64,000 bases of DNA, taken from CAYREX01 sp964423505. Lineage in GTDB: Bacteria > Fermentibacterota > Fermentibacteria > Fermentibacterales > JCC-6. Every line of letters starts with the position of its first letter. Position 1 is the first letter of the stretch. Of the stretch, positions 32,297 to 40,886 are shown in pieces. A program made the position numbers and the translations under genes. The stretch spans positions 1 to 64,000 of the forward strand of contig CAYREX010000013.1 in assembly GCA_964423505.1 (NCBI GenBank). The letters are read 5' to 3'. A model generated the notes under the pieces. The model made no database searches. It saw only the letters and a list, made by a program, of their open reading frames with translations, and was not told the DNA's origin.

Positions 32297-34116
32297 CAGT
32301 CCACCATCCCGTCCGGGAGCCTCACGGGCCACGAGTCGCGGTCTGGCTGGTCGAGCTTGCGCAGAAGGCAGTCGCCAATGACCAGCAGGTCCATGTCGGT
32401 CCTCATGAAGCAGGCGTAGGCGTCCTCCGGGGAGCGGACGATGGGCTCCCCCCGCACGTTGAAGCTGGTGTTGACCAGTATGCCGTAGCCGGTGAGCTCC
32501 CTGAAGGCCCGGAGGAGGGCCCTGTACCTCGGATGGGCGCTCTCCCCCACGGTCTGAACCCTGGCGCTGCAGTCGACGTGGGTGACCGCCGGGACGTCCG
32601 ACCGGGTCACGTGAAGCCTCTCGAAGCCGGAGAGCCCCTCGCCGGCCTCGCCGGTCCTCCGCTCCCGCCGGACCGGGGCCACGAGCAGCATGTACGGGCT
32701 GGGGCGGTCCAGCTCGAAGTAGTCCCCGGCCTCCTCCTCCAGCACCGAGGGGGCGAAGGGGCGGAAGGACTCCCTGAACTTGACCTTCAGGTTGATGCGC
32801 CTCTGCATCTCCGGGCTCCTGGCGTCGCCGAGTATGGACCTGCAGCCGAGCGCCCTGGGGCCGAACTCCATCCTGCCCTGGAACCACCCGACCACCGCGC
32901 CGGCGTCGAGCTCCCCCGCCACCTCCCGCAGCAGCTCCCCCTCCGGCAGCCTCTCGTGGGGGCAGCCCTTCTCCCCGAGCCACTCCGAGACCTGCCGGTC
33001 GCTCCACTCCGGGCCTAGCAGGGAGCCCCGCTGCCGGTCGCCGGAGCGGGGCGGGAAGCGCTCCTCCCCCAGCACCTGGTGCCAGCCGAAGAGGGCTGCG
33101 CCCAGGGCTCCCCCGGCGTCTCCGGCAGCCGGCTGCACCCATATGTCGTCGAAGACGCCCTCCCGGAGGAGGATGCCGTTGGCCACGCAGTTCAGGGCCA
33201 CCCCGCCGGCCATGCAGAGGTACCGCATGCCGGTCTCGGCGCGGACGTGCCTTGCTGTCCTCATCACTATCTCCTCCGTGACCCTCTGGACCGAGGCCGC
33301 CAGGTCCATGTGCCGCCGGTCTATGGCGCTCTCCGGCTCCCTACGGGGCGCGCCGAAGAGCTCCGCGAAGCGCCTGCCGGTCATGGTGAGGCCGCTGCAG
33401 TAGTTGAAGTAGCGCATGTCCAGGCGGAAGCTGCCGTCCTCCCTCAGGTCGACCAGCTCCCGCAGGATGAGCTCCGCGTACCGGGGCTCCCCGTAGGGGG
33501 CCAGCCCCATCACCTTGTACTCGCCCGAGTTGACCCTGAAGCCCAGGTAGTAGGTGAACGCCGAGTAGAGCAGCCCGAGGCTGTGCGGGAAGTGCAGCTC
33601 CCGCAGCAGCTCCACCCGGTTGCCGGAGCCGGTGCCCCAGGAGGCGGTGGCCCACTCGCCCACGCCGTCCATGGTGATCACCGCCGCCTCCTCGAAGGGG
33701 GAGGGGAAGAAGGCCGAGGCAGCGTGCGACTGGTGGTGCTCCGGGTAGACCATCCTCCCCTCGAAGCCCTCCAGCTCCCCTCGGACCAGGTCGCCAATCC
33801 ACAGCTTGCGCCGGAGCCAGAGCGGCATGGCCTTCAGGAAGGAGGGGAGGCCCCTTGGGGCGTAGTTGACGTAGGTCTCCAGAAGCCGCTCGAACTTCAG
33901 CATGGGCTTGTCGTAGAAGGCGACCATGTCCAGGTCGGCCGGGGAGAGCCCGGCGGTCTCCAGGCAGTAGCCCACCGCATGCTCCGGGAAGGAGGGGTCG
34001 TGCTTCCTCCTGGTGAAGCGCTCCTCCTGCGCGGCTGCCACTATCTCCCCCTCCCGCAGCAGGCATGCCGCGGAGTCGTGGTAGAAGGCGGACAGGCCCA
34101 GCACGCACGAGGACAT
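32296..34116 (-). CDS. Carbamoyltransferase (CmcH/NodU family)
   Basis: This 606-residue carbamoyltransferase transfers carbamoyl from carbamoyl phosphate, via carbamoyl-adenylate, to a hydroxyl of a small molecule or glycan. The N-terminal Kae1-like domain begins 'VLGLSAFYHDSAACLL' and includes 'YPEHHQSHAASAFF' (metal-binding His) and 'VITMDGVGEWAT'. The C-terminal domain has 'FGPRALGCRSILGDARSPEM' and 'ILVNTSFNVRGEPIVRSPED'. It heads the carbamoyltransferase, SxtJ, DUF5989 unit. The acceptor is unknown; nearby glycosyltransferase-like and SGNH genes hint at an envelope polysaccharide. A GGCTTATCTT element lies about 36 bases upstream of the start. Confidence 0.92.
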   Translation of the reverse strand: MSSCVLGLSAFYHDSAACLLREGEIVAAAQEERFTRRKHDPSFPEHAVGYCLETAGLSPADLDMVAFYDKPMLKFERLLETYVNYAPRGLPSFLKAMPLWLRRKLWIGDLVRGELEGFEGRMVYPEHHQSHAASAFFPSPFEEAAVITMDGVGEWATASWGTGSGNRVELLRELHFPHSLGLLYSAFTYYLGFRVNSGEYKVMGLAPYGEPRYAELILRELVDLREDGSFRLDMRYFNYCSGLTMTGRRFAELFGAPRREPESAIDRRHMDLAASVQRVTEEIVMRTARHVRAETGMRYLCMAGGVALNCVANGILLREGVFDDIWVQPAAGDAGGALGAALFGWHQVLGEERFPPRSGDRQRGSLLGPEWSDRQVSEWLGEKGCPHERLPEGELLREVAGELDAGAVVGWFQGRMEFGPRALGCRSILGDARSPEMQRRINLKVKFRESFRPFAPSVLEEEAGDYFELDRPSPYMLLVAPVRRERRTGEAGEGLSGFERLHVTRSDVPAVTHVDCSARVQTVGESAHPRYRALLRAFRELTGYGILVNTSFNVRGEPIVRSPEDAYACFMRTDMDLLVIGDCLLRKLDQPDRDSWPVRLPDGMVD

Positions 34117-34152
34117 CTCGCCCCCTCCCTCCGTTCATCGTCCGGGAGGCTG

Positions 34153-34182
34153 AAGATAAGCCGCCCCCACAGTGCCCGGCCA
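34153..34182 (-). promoter_or_regulatory. Putative promoter of the carbamoyltransferase operon, TGGCCG-18-TATCTT
   Basis: On the minus strand GGCTTATCTT (34162-34153) is preceded at spacing 18 by TGGCCG. The -10-like core is identical to those at 58-67 and 40712-40721; the -35 is a weaker match. Confidence 0.35.
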
Positions 34183-34245
34183 CCGGGAGGCCCTGAGCGC
34201 CCCCTTTGGTTATGCTTGGAGCAGGCAGATGGCGGCGGGAGGAAG

Positions 34246-36351
34246 ATGGGAGCTCGGCTCGCGGACTCGGACAGCGCCTACCTGAGGCAGCACGCGGACG
34301 ACCCGGTGGACTGGCACCCGTGGGGGGAGGAGGCCTTCAGGCTCGCCTACGAGCTGGACAGGCCGGTCTTCCTCTCCATCGGGTACTCGAGCTGCCACTG
34401 GTGCCACGTGATGCAGGAGGAGTCGTTCAGGGACCACGAGGTGGCCGCCCTGCTGAACGGCTCGTTCGTCCCGGTCAAGGTGGACCGGGAGGAGCGGCCG
34501 GACGTCGACCACGCCTACATGACCATCACCGTGGCCATGAGCGGCTCCGGGGGATGGCCCATGAGCCTCTTCCTGACGCCGGAGGGCGAGCCATTCCTGG
34601 CCACCACCTACATCCCCAGGGAGGGACGCTACGGCCGCAGGGGCATGCTGGAGCTGCTGCCCGCGGTGGCGGAGGCCTGGACCGACAGGCGGGAGGAGCT
34701 GGTCTCCGCCGCCGGGGCCACGGTCAGCGCCCTGCAGGAGCTCGCCGGAAGGCCGGCGGGCGGCGGCGGGCCGGACGGCTCGCAGGCCGAGGCGGCACGC
34801 TCCCGCCTCCTTGCCGCCTACGACCAGGAGCACGGCGGCTTCGGAGGCGCCCCGAAGTTCCCCTCCGCCCACACCCTCCTCTTCCTGCTGGACAGGTGGA
34901 GGCGGCAGGGGGACGAAGAGGCCCTGGCAATGGCCGCCGGTACGCTGGAGGCCATTCGCAGGGGGGGCATCCACGACCACCTGGCGGGCGGCTTCCACCG
35001 CTACTCCACCGACGCGCGCTGGCTGGTGCCCCACTTCGAGAAGATGCTCTGCGACCAGGCCATGCTCGCTATGGCGTTCACCGAGGGGCACCGGGACGCC
35101 GGGCTGGACGGGAGGTTCAGGGCAGCCGCCGAGCGGACGGCCGACTTCGTCCTGGAGCGGATGACCGGCGGAGAGGGGACCTTCTTCTCCTCGATGGATG
35201 CCGACAGCGAGGGGGAGGAGGGGCGCTACTACCTCTGGACCGCCGAAGAGGTGCTCTCTCTCCTCGGCCCGGAGCTGGCGGGGCCGGCCCTTCGAAGGTG
35301 GGGCGTGACCCCGGCGGGCAGCTTCCCGGAGGAGGGAGGACCGCCGGCCGGGCGGAACGTCCTGTACGAGGCGGCGACGCCTGCGGAGCTGGCAGAGGGG
35401 ATGGGAGAGGACGCGGGGGAGCTGGCGGCCCGGCTGGATGGTGCCGAACGGGTGCTCCTGGAGGCCAGGCGGCAGAGGGTGCCCCCTCGGACGGACACCA
35501 GGGTCCTGACCGACTGGAACGGCCTCATGGTCGCCGCCCTGGCGAGGGCCGGGCGGACGCTGGGGACGGCCCGCTACACCGCGGCCGCGGGGAGGGCGGC
35601 GGACGTGCTGCTGGAGCGGCACGTCCGGGAGGACGGTCGCCTGCTCCACGCCACCGGTGGGAGCGGCGGGGGAGTGCCCGCCATGCTGGACGACTACGCC
35701 TTCCTGGCATGGGGCCTCCTGGAGCTCTACGCCGCGGAGCACGCCCCGGGGAGGCTGAAGGCGGCCCTCGGTCTGCTGGAGGAGGCGGGGGTGCTGCTGC
35801 GAGACGATGATACCGGCGGATACATGCATGCCCCGCGTGCAGGCGTGCCGCTGCCCCTGCGGCGGAAGCCGCTTCAGGACGGCGCCATCCCCTCCGGCAA
35901 CTCGGTCATGCTGCGCGACCTGGTGATGGCGTGGAAGCTGACCGGCGACGGCTCGCTCCGGGAGGCGGCGGACGGGCTGGCCGCCTTCGCGCTGCCGGAG
36001 GTGGAGAGGGCGCCGGCGGCGCATGCCGCCATGCTGGAGGCGATGGAGCTGCTCCGCTCGCCCGGAGACGACCTGGTGGTGACCGCGGGCGGGGCGGAGG
36101 AGTCCCGGGAGATGGTCGAGGTAGCGGAGAGGCATGTGCCGCCGGGCACCGCGCTCCACGTGATGCTCCCCGGCAGCGCAGCCGCCCTGGTGCGGCTGGC
36201 GCCCCACCTGGAGACCATGGTCCCCGGCCCTGAGGACGGAGTCCGGGCCTACCTGTGCAGCCGGTTCGCGTGCGCCCGGCCAACGGCGTCGCCCGGCGAG
36301 CTGCGCGGCCTGCTGCGGCGCCGCGCCCTTACGGAGGGAGAGAACGGATGA
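34246..36351 (+). CDS. DUF255/thioredoxin-like domain protein (YyaL/SSP411 family)
   Basis: The 701-residue protein begins 'MGARLADSDSAYLRQHADDP' and continues with the typical 'VDWHPWGEEAF'. It shows the CxxC motif 'SSCHWCHVMQEESF', the hallmark of this family. A (alpha/alpha)6-barrel of the glycosidase/epimerase type follows ('GGIHDHLAGGFHRYSTDARW', 'WLVPHFEKMLCDQA', 'DTRVLTDWNGLMVAAL'). Function is not established in bacteria; human SPATA20 is a homologue. The ATG at 34246 gives the usual start although the GGAGG is close (three bases). The stop overlaps the next gene's ATG. Confidence 0.9.
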   Translation: MGARLADSDSAYLRQHADDPVDWHPWGEEAFRLAYELDRPVFLSIGYSSCHWCHVMQEESFRDHEVAALLNGSFVPVKVDREERPDVDHAYMTITVAMSGSGGWPMSLFLTPEGEPFLATTYIPREGRYGRRGMLELLPAVAEAWTDRREELVSAAGATVSALQELAGRPAGGGGPDGSQAEAARSRLLAAYDQEHGGFGGAPKFPSAHTLLFLLDRWRRQGDEEALAMAAGTLEAIRRGGIHDHLAGGFHRYSTDARWLVPHFEKMLCDQAMLAMAFTEGHRDAGLDGRFRAAAERTADFVLERMTGGEGTFFSSMDADSEGEEGRYYLWTAEEVLSLLGPELAGPALRRWGVTPAGSFPEEGGPPAGRNVLYEAATPAELAEGMGEDAGELAARLDGAERVLLEARRQRVPPRTDTRVLTDWNGLMVAALARAGRTLGTARYTAAAGRAADVLLERHVREDGRLLHATGGSGGGVPAMLDDYAFLAWGLLELYAAEHAPGRLKAALGLLEEAGVLLRDDDTGGYMHAPRAGVPLPLRRKPLQDGAIPSGNSVMLRDLVMAWKLTGDGSLREAADGLAAFALPEVERAPAAHAAMLEAMELLRSPGDDLVVTAGGAEESREMVEVAERHVPPGTALHVMLPGSAAALVRLAPHLETMVPGPEDGVRAYLCSRFACARPTASPGELRGLLRRRALTEGENG

Positions 36352-37040
36352 GAGTCACCTTCGTCGTCGCCGGTCTCCTGCTGCTGGTCTTCTCCACCGG
36401 CCATGCCGTGGTGAGGGTCGGCACGGTCCGCGTGCCGCTGGACGGCGGCGCGATGCCGCCCTCGCTCGAGTGGCCGGTCGTCTTCGGGGAGCCTTCGGTG
36501 GCGGAGAGCATCAACGGGGCCGTCTCCTACGAGGAGCTGACCGGGGAGAGCATGGACGAGACCGTGCTCTGGTACGCCGAGCACGGGAGCGGGGTCGTCG
36601 GCAGCTACTTCGACGTCACTTTCGCCAGCTCCGGCCTCCTCTCGCTGGTGGTCACGCTGGAGACCCTGGGGGCCTACCCCTCCCGGTTCAGCACCCGGTA
36701 CACGTTCTCCACGGACACCGGAGAGAGGGTGCTCATGTCGGAGGCGCTCCTGCCCGGCGCCGCCGGGGAGCTGACGGCTCTCCTGGACGGGGAGCTGCAG
36801 GATGCCGTGGAGGAGGCCGAGAGGGAGGCCGGCGAGTCGCTGGGGCTGACCGGGCACGACTTCACGGAGGACGTCCTGGAGGACTTCCACCTCACCGAGG
36901 GCGGCGTCGTCTTCCACTACGACTTCGGCTTCCCCCACGCCGCGCAGGCGCTGGAGCCGCGGGAGGACTTCCCGGTCAGCTGGGAGCGGATGCAGTCCTT
37001 CCTGGACCCGGAAGGGTCGCTCGGCCCGGTCCGGATGTAG
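36348..37040 (+). CDS. Exported DUF3298/RsiV-like protein
   Basis: This is a 230-residue protein with a signal peptide (MRVTFVVAGLLLLVFSTGHA). The body shows the layout of DUF4163/DUF3298 proteins: 'WPVVFGEPSVAESINGAVSY' early, a central strand pair with 'VVTLETLGAYPSRFSTRYTF', and the C-terminal 'GGVVFHYDFGFPHAAQALEP' followed by a short helix. In RsiV this fold recognises lysozyme. Here it lacks a cytoplasmic anti-sigma part, so a ligand-binding periplasmic role is possible. It starts in an ATGA overlap with the DUF255 gene. Confidence 0.65.
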   Translation: MRVTFVVAGLLLLVFSTGHAVVRVGTVRVPLDGGAMPPSLEWPVVFGEPSVAESINGAVSYEELTGESMDETVLWYAEHGSGVVGSYFDVTFASSGLLSLVVTLETLGAYPSRFSTRYTFSTDTGERVLMSEALLPGAAGELTALLDGELQDAVEEAEREAGESLGLTGHDFTEDVLEDFHLTEGGVVFHYDFGFPHAAQALEPREDFPVSWERMQSFLDPEGSLGPVRM

Positions 37041-37149
37041 GCCGTACTGGACATGCGCACGTCCGGATGGTAACTACACTCTCGCATACGGGCGCCGTCC
37101 GTGGACGGCCCGCACCGAGACGACAACCGCTACCGGAAGGAATGTGACA

Positions 37150-37422
37150 ATGCCCGGCAAGTACGAGGCGGGAGCGGGAGAGGTGGTCCTCTACGCCCTC
37201 TCGACGTGCATCTGGTGCAGGAAGACGAAGAAGCTCCTGGAGAGGCTCGGTGTCGACTACCGACTCGTGGAGGTGGACAGGCTGCCCCGGGAGGAGAGGG
37301 GCGAGGCGAGGGACGAGATGGAGAGGTGGAGCGACGCCGCCGGCTTCCCCCTGCTGGTCATCCGGGCGGAGAAGGCCATAGGAGGTTACAGGCCGGACGA
37401 GATAGAGCGGGAGCTGGGCTGA
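37150..37422 (+). CDS. Glutaredoxin-like protein with CIWC motif
   Basis: A 90-residue thioredoxin-fold protein carries 'VVLYALSTCIWCRKTKKLLE' and, towards the end, 'GFPLLVIRAEKAIGGYRPDE', the cis-Pro and GG elements of NrdH/glutaredoxin-like proteins. ATG 37150 was chosen because GGAAGGA stands eight bases upstream; GTG 37144 would be too close. Its stop overlaps the next start in TGATG. The following gene is a ferredoxin:thioredoxin-reductase-type protein, so this small redoxin is probably its partner, receiving electrons by dithiol exchange. Confidence 0.85.
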   Translation: MPGKYEAGAGEVVLYALSTCIWCRKTKKLLERLGVDYRLVEVDRLPREERGEARDEMERWSDAAGFPLLVIRAEKAIGGYRPDEIERELG

Positions 37423-37919
37423 TGGCGGTCTCCGAGGAGAGGGTCCGGGAGCTGCACGAGCGGCTGGAGAGGGAGGCGGAGGCCGGCGGTTACCACCTGA
37501 ACCCGGACGCCGAGTTCACCCGGGACCTGGTGGAGGGGCTCCTGGTGAACATCGACCGGTACGGCTACCCCAGCTGCCCCTGCAGGCTCGCCGAGGGGGA
37601 GAGGGAGCCCGACCGGGACATAGTATGCCCCTGCTACTACAGGGACCCGGACCTGGACGAGTACGGCTGCTGCTACTGCGCGCTCTACGTCTCCTCCGAG
37701 GTGGCTGCAGGCCGGGCTGAGGCCCGCTCCATCCCGGAGCGCAGGCCCCCGGAGGAGGAACGCGAGCCCGGGGAGCCCGGCTCTCCACCCTCCGGGGCGG
37801 GGCTGCCCTACCCGGTCTGGAGATGCGAGGTCTGCGGCTACCTCTGCGCCAGGGAGTCGCCTCCTGAGGTCTGTCCGGTCTGCAGGGCGCGCAGGGACCG
37901 CTTCTCCAGGTTCATGTAG
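37422..37919 (+). CDS. Ferredoxin:thioredoxin reductase catalytic-subunit-like protein fused to rubredoxin
   Basis: The 165-residue protein has an FTR catalytic domain at about 1-95 with the full cysteine set: C52-P-C54, C69-P-C71 and C84-Y-C86 (plus C83). This is the pattern that binds one 4Fe-4S cluster next to a redox disulfide. A Pro/Glu-rich linker follows. The C-terminal rubredoxin-type ribbon (about 133-160) has 'CEVCGYLC' and 'CPVCR', binding one iron. Electrons could enter at the rubredoxin, pass to the 4Fe-4S/disulfide site and reduce the glutaredoxin encoded just upstream. This makes a compact ferredoxin- or rubredoxin-driven thiol system in a non-photosynthetic setting. Confidence 0.85.
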   Translation: MAVSEERVRELHERLEREAEAGGYHLNPDAEFTRDLVEGLLVNIDRYGYPSCPCRLAEGEREPDRDIVCPCYYRDPDLDEYGCCYCALYVSSEVAAGRAEARSIPERRPPEEEREPGEPGSPPSGAGLPYPVWRCEVCGYLCARESPPEVCPVCRARRDRFSRFM

Positions 37920-37926
37920 GGCCGCC

Positions 37927-39294
37927 TTGCAGGGAGGGCTCTCCGACGGCGCGGTGAGGCTGCTCAGGATAGCGGCGCTGGCCGCCGGCGCCCTTCTGGT
38001 GGCGACGGCGCTTCTTGCCGACGTCACCGGCCTCAGCGGCGGTCCCGGCATAAGCAGGAACCAGCTCCTCTTCGCCGTCGCCGGAGCGGTGCTCCTGGCC
38101 GCGGGAGCCCTCGGCAGGAGGTTCGCCTCCCTCTACCGGGGGGCGGCGCTCCTTCTGCTCAACCTCATCGCGGTCCTCCTCCTGCTCGAGATGCTGTCGC
38201 TGGTCGGCCTGAAGCTCCTCTCCGGGGGCGAGCTCTCCGAGCGGGCCGAGAAGGCGGGCCGGGAGGGCTTCATCGCCGGCGAGCGGAGCGTCACCATCAG
38301 CTCCTACGTCCCATGGGTTCTGTGGCGGTCGGAGCCCTCCTACGAGGGTGACCCGGCGACCATAGACGGGGAGGGGAGGCGGGTGACCCCCGGCTCCGCG
38401 GATTCGCAGGATGCCGTGGAGGTGGCCGTCCTGGGCGGCTCCGCCATATGGGGCGCATGCGTCGGCGACTCCGGGACGGTCCCGGCGCACCTGGTAGGGG
38501 AGCTCTCCGGGCGCCTGGGCAGGCCGGTCAGGGTGCGGAACCTCGCCCAGAACGCCTGGACCTCCACCCAGGAGGTCATAGAGCTGATGCTCGAGCTCAG
38601 GTCCGGAAGGGTGCCGGACGCGGTGGTCCTCTGCGACGGCTTCAACGACGTATGGGCCGCCTACGAGTCCGGTCTGGCAGGCGTCCATCACTCCCTCGAG
38701 CCGATTTCGGCGCGGATAGAGGGCCGTGACGCCGGCTTCGCATCGGTCGACCCGCTCGCGCTGCTCCTCGGAGGGACCAACACGGGCATGCTGGTCTCCA
38801 GGGCCGCCGCGACTGCGCGGGGGCCGGAAGGGGCGTCCCGCATGCTCTGCTACCGTGCGATGGGGCTGGAGGCCGGGCCGCTGGCCGGGGAGGTCGCGGA
38901 GGTCTACCTGCGGAACGCCTCCCTGGTGGAGCACCTGGCGGATGCATACGGCTTCGAGGCGCTCTTCGCCTGGCAGCCCGTGCTCTGGCTCGGTGAGAAG
39001 GAGCTCACGGAGTACGAGCTGGCCGTGGAGGCCGGCGGCTTCGAGGGCTACCCGGCCGGCGGGGACCCTGCGCTGCACGAGCTGCTCGCGGCCGCCTACG
39101 CCCGGTACGGAGAGAGCAGGCCGGACACGAGCCGCTACCTGCTGCTGACGGGGATCTTCGACGATGTCCGGGAGGGGGTCTACGTCGACCACACCGGCGT
39201 GCACCTGAGCCCGGAAGGCAACGCGATGGTCGCGGAGGCGCTGGCGGAGAGGCTGGAGCCGCTCCTCAGTCCCCCTGACCCCGGAAGCCCCTGA
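37927..39294 (+). CDS. SGNH/GDSL hydrolase-like protein with N-terminal membrane helices
   Basis: The 455-residue product has about three N-terminal hydrophobic segments (to about residue 100). An SGNH domain follows with block I 'VAVLGGSAIWGACV' (nucleophile Ser), a GxND block 'LCDGFNDVWAAY', and a catalytic 'DHTGVHLSPEG' near the end. Such proteins de-acylate or acylate envelope polysaccharides and often accompany carbamoyltransferase/SxtJ/DUF5989 genes. Here that cluster is 4 kb away on the other strand. The start is uncertain: TTG 37927 has little ribosome-binding signal, and GTG 37954 is possible. The 3' end overlaps the convergent radical SAM gene by 29 bases. Confidence 0.8.
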   Translation: MQGGLSDGAVRLLRIAALAAGALLVATALLADVTGLSGGPGISRNQLLFAVAGAVLLAAGALGRRFASLYRGAALLLLNLIAVLLLLEMLSLVGLKLLSGGELSERAEKAGREGFIAGERSVTISSYVPWVLWRSEPSYEGDPATIDGEGRRVTPGSADSQDAVEVAVLGGSAIWGACVGDSGTVPAHLVGELSGRLGRPVRVRNLAQNAWTSTQEVIELMLELRSGRVPDAVVLCDGFNDVWAAYESGLAGVHHSLEPISARIEGRDAGFASVDPLALLLGGTNTGMLVSRAAATARGPEGASRMLCYRAMGLEAGPLAGEVAEVYLRNASLVEHLADAYGFEALFAWQPVLWLGEKELTEYELAVEAGGFEGYPAGGDPALHELLAAAYARYGESRPDTSRYLLLTGIFDDVREGVYVDHTGVHLSPEGNAMVAEALAERLEPLLSPPDPGSP

Positions 39295-40681
39295 GCACCC
39301 GGGCCGCCTTCCTGGCGGCAGGGGCCGGGTCGTCCATCAGCTCCTCCACCCACCTGCTTATGTTGGAGAAGCTGGTGACCTTCCTCCAGCTCCTGTAGCG
39401 CTCCATCCGGTGCTTCCACGAGATGACGTCGTCCACGCTGAGGTAGGGCAGGCGCATGTTCATGACCTCGTGCGCCCGGTTCCTGGCCGGGTCGAGCAGC
39501 TCCGGGTTGGTGTCCGAGGAGAGGTAGCCGTTCTCCACCGCCCATTCGTGGATGTACCTTCCGGGTATGGCCGTGGAGAAGTAGACGATGATGTCGTCCG
39601 GCTTTATCCTCCTCAGCAGGTCGTAGGTGGCCCTCAGGTCCTCCTCGGTCTCCATCGGGAAGCCTATCATCAGGTTGGCGGTGGCCTCCACCCCCAGCTC
39701 GTGGCACCACCGGAAGGCTCTCTCCGCCTGCTCCGGCGTCGTCCCCTTCCGGTAGAAGTCGAGGATCTTCTGGCTGCCGCTCTCCACGCCGAACGAGATG
39801 CAGTGGCAGCCGCTCTGCGCCATGGCCTCGACCTTCGGCCTGGTGACTGTGTCCACCCTGCTGTTGCAGTGCCACTCCAGCCGGACCCCGGCCTCGTCGA
39901 GGAGCCTCTTCATCTCCCTGAACCACTCGGTACGGTGCATCGTGATGGTGTCGTCCTTGAAGAAGACCCTCAGGCAGCTCTCGTCCCGCAGCTCCGCCAG
40001 CTGACCTATCTCCTCCACCACGTTGGCGGCCGAGCGGTAGCGGATGCCGCCGCCGTATATCATGTCGGTGCTCGGCTTGCAGTAGATGCACTTGAAGGGG
40101 CAGCCCCTGGTGGTCACCACGCCGTACTCCGACATGCCGCCCCGGAGGTAGGCGTCGTAGTCCACCACGTCCCTGGCCGGGAAGGGGATGGAGTCGAGGT
40201 CCTCCCGGACCGGCCGCCTCCGGTTGTGGACGAAGCTCCCGCCGTCCGGGTGGACCAGGTTGTCGATTCCCCGGTAGTCCCTGCCGTCTCTGACGGCGTC
40301 GGCCAGCTCGACGATGCTGTCCTCGGCCTCGCCTACCAGGGCGCAGTCGACGCCCATCTCCTCGATGCAGCGCTCGGGGAATATGCTGGGATAGGCTCCG
40401 CCGGCGACGAAGACCGCATCCGGCGCGACTGACCTCAGGTGCCCGGCGACAAGCGTGGCCCTCTCCAGCTTTGCCGCCGCGGAGACGGCTATACCGACCA
40501 GGCCGGCGCCCTCCACCAGGTGGTCCAGGTCGTCCAGCCGGCTGCTGAAGCTGTAGTCGACGTACTCAACGTCGTGCCCCGCCTGACGGAGCATGCTGAC
40601 GAGGTGCAGCAGGCCTATGGGCTCCGCGAGCCCGTTGTACTCGAACCAGTCGAAGCGGGGGTATACGAGCGCTGTTTTCAT
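39266..40681 (-). CDS. B12-binding radical SAM protein
   Basis: The 471-residue protein begins 'MKTALVYPRFDWFEYNGLAE' and has an N-terminal cobalamin-binding-like Rossmann domain (about 1-140). A radical SAM core carries 'RGCPFKCIYC' (CxxxCxxC for the 4Fe-4S cluster) and 'GFPMETEEDL' in the barrel. It belongs to the BchE/P-methylase-like class B superfamily that methylates or rearranges small molecules and lipids. I moved the start to ATG 40681, 90 bases inside the longest frame, because the product then begins like its relatives. The promoter-like TTGCCC-18-TATCTT upstream supports that choice. The substrate is unknown. Confidence 0.88.
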   Translation of the reverse strand: MKTALVYPRFDWFEYNGLAEPIGLLHLVSMLRQAGHDVEYVDYSFSSRLDDLDHLVEGAGLVGIAVSAAAKLERATLVAGHLRSVAPDAVFVAGGAYPSIFPERCIEEMGVDCALVGEAEDSIVELADAVRDGRDYRGIDNLVHPDGGSFVHNRRRPVREDLDSIPFPARDVVDYDAYLRGGMSEYGVVTTRGCPFKCIYCKPSTDMIYGGGIRYRSAANVVEEIGQLAELRDESCLRVFFKDDTITMHRTEWFREMKRLLDEAGVRLEWHCNSRVDTVTRPKVEAMAQSGCHCISFGVESGSQKILDFYRKGTTPEQAERAFRWCHELGVEATANLMIGFPMETEEDLRATYDLLRRIKPDDIIVYFSTAIPGRYIHEWAVENGYLSSDTNPELLDPARNRAHEVMNMRLPYLSVDDVISWKHRMERYRSWRKVTSFSNISRWVEELMDDPAPAARKAARVLRGFRGQGD

Positions 40682-40711
40682 AGGCTCCCTGTGCATCCGG
40701 GGTTGCGGCCT

Positions 40712-40741
40712 AAGATAAGCCCCGCCGGCCACGGAGGGCAA
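40712..40741 (-). promoter_or_regulatory. Putative promoter of the radical SAM gene, TTGCCC-18-TATCTT
   Basis: Read on the minus strand, TTGCCC (40741-40736) is 18 bases from TATCTT (40717-40712) within GGCTTATCTTA, about 30 bases before the start codon at 40681. It is nearly the same site as at 38-67. Confidence 0.45.
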
Positions 40742-40797
40742 CAAGCGGAGGCGCGGCCCCGCCGCTCTCATCTCTCCATGGCGGTAACGGCCCGGGG

Positions 40798-40822
40798 GCC
40801 GCCTGCGTTCCGCGCAGGCGGC
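40798..40822 (+). terminator. Terminator-like hairpin in a divergent gap
   Basis: GCCGCCTGCG (40798-40807), loop TTCCG and CGCAGGCGGC (40813-40822) form a perfect 10-bp stem followed by TCTTT. No plus-strand gene lies just upstream, so it may insulate the kinase promoter or act in a leader. Confidence 0.4.
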
Positions 40823-40824
40823 TC

Positions 40825-40855
40825 TTTACGGGAGGGCCGGGAGGGAATTATAGAG
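40825..40855 (+). promoter_or_regulatory. Putative promoter of the FGGY kinase unit, TTTACG-18-TATAGA
   Basis: TTTACG (40825-40830) is followed after 17 or 18 bases by TTATAG/TATAGA (40848-40854). The kinase start codon is about 33 bases further on. Confidence 0.4.
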
Positions 40856-40886
40856 ATACGGGCTTCCGGCCCGGAGGGGGGCCACT

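Noticed and set aside
37081..37100. CCGTCC/GGACGG inverted repeat before the glutaredoxin gene as an operator
   Set aside because: The stem is only five or six bases with a minimal loop in GC-rich DNA, so chance is likely.
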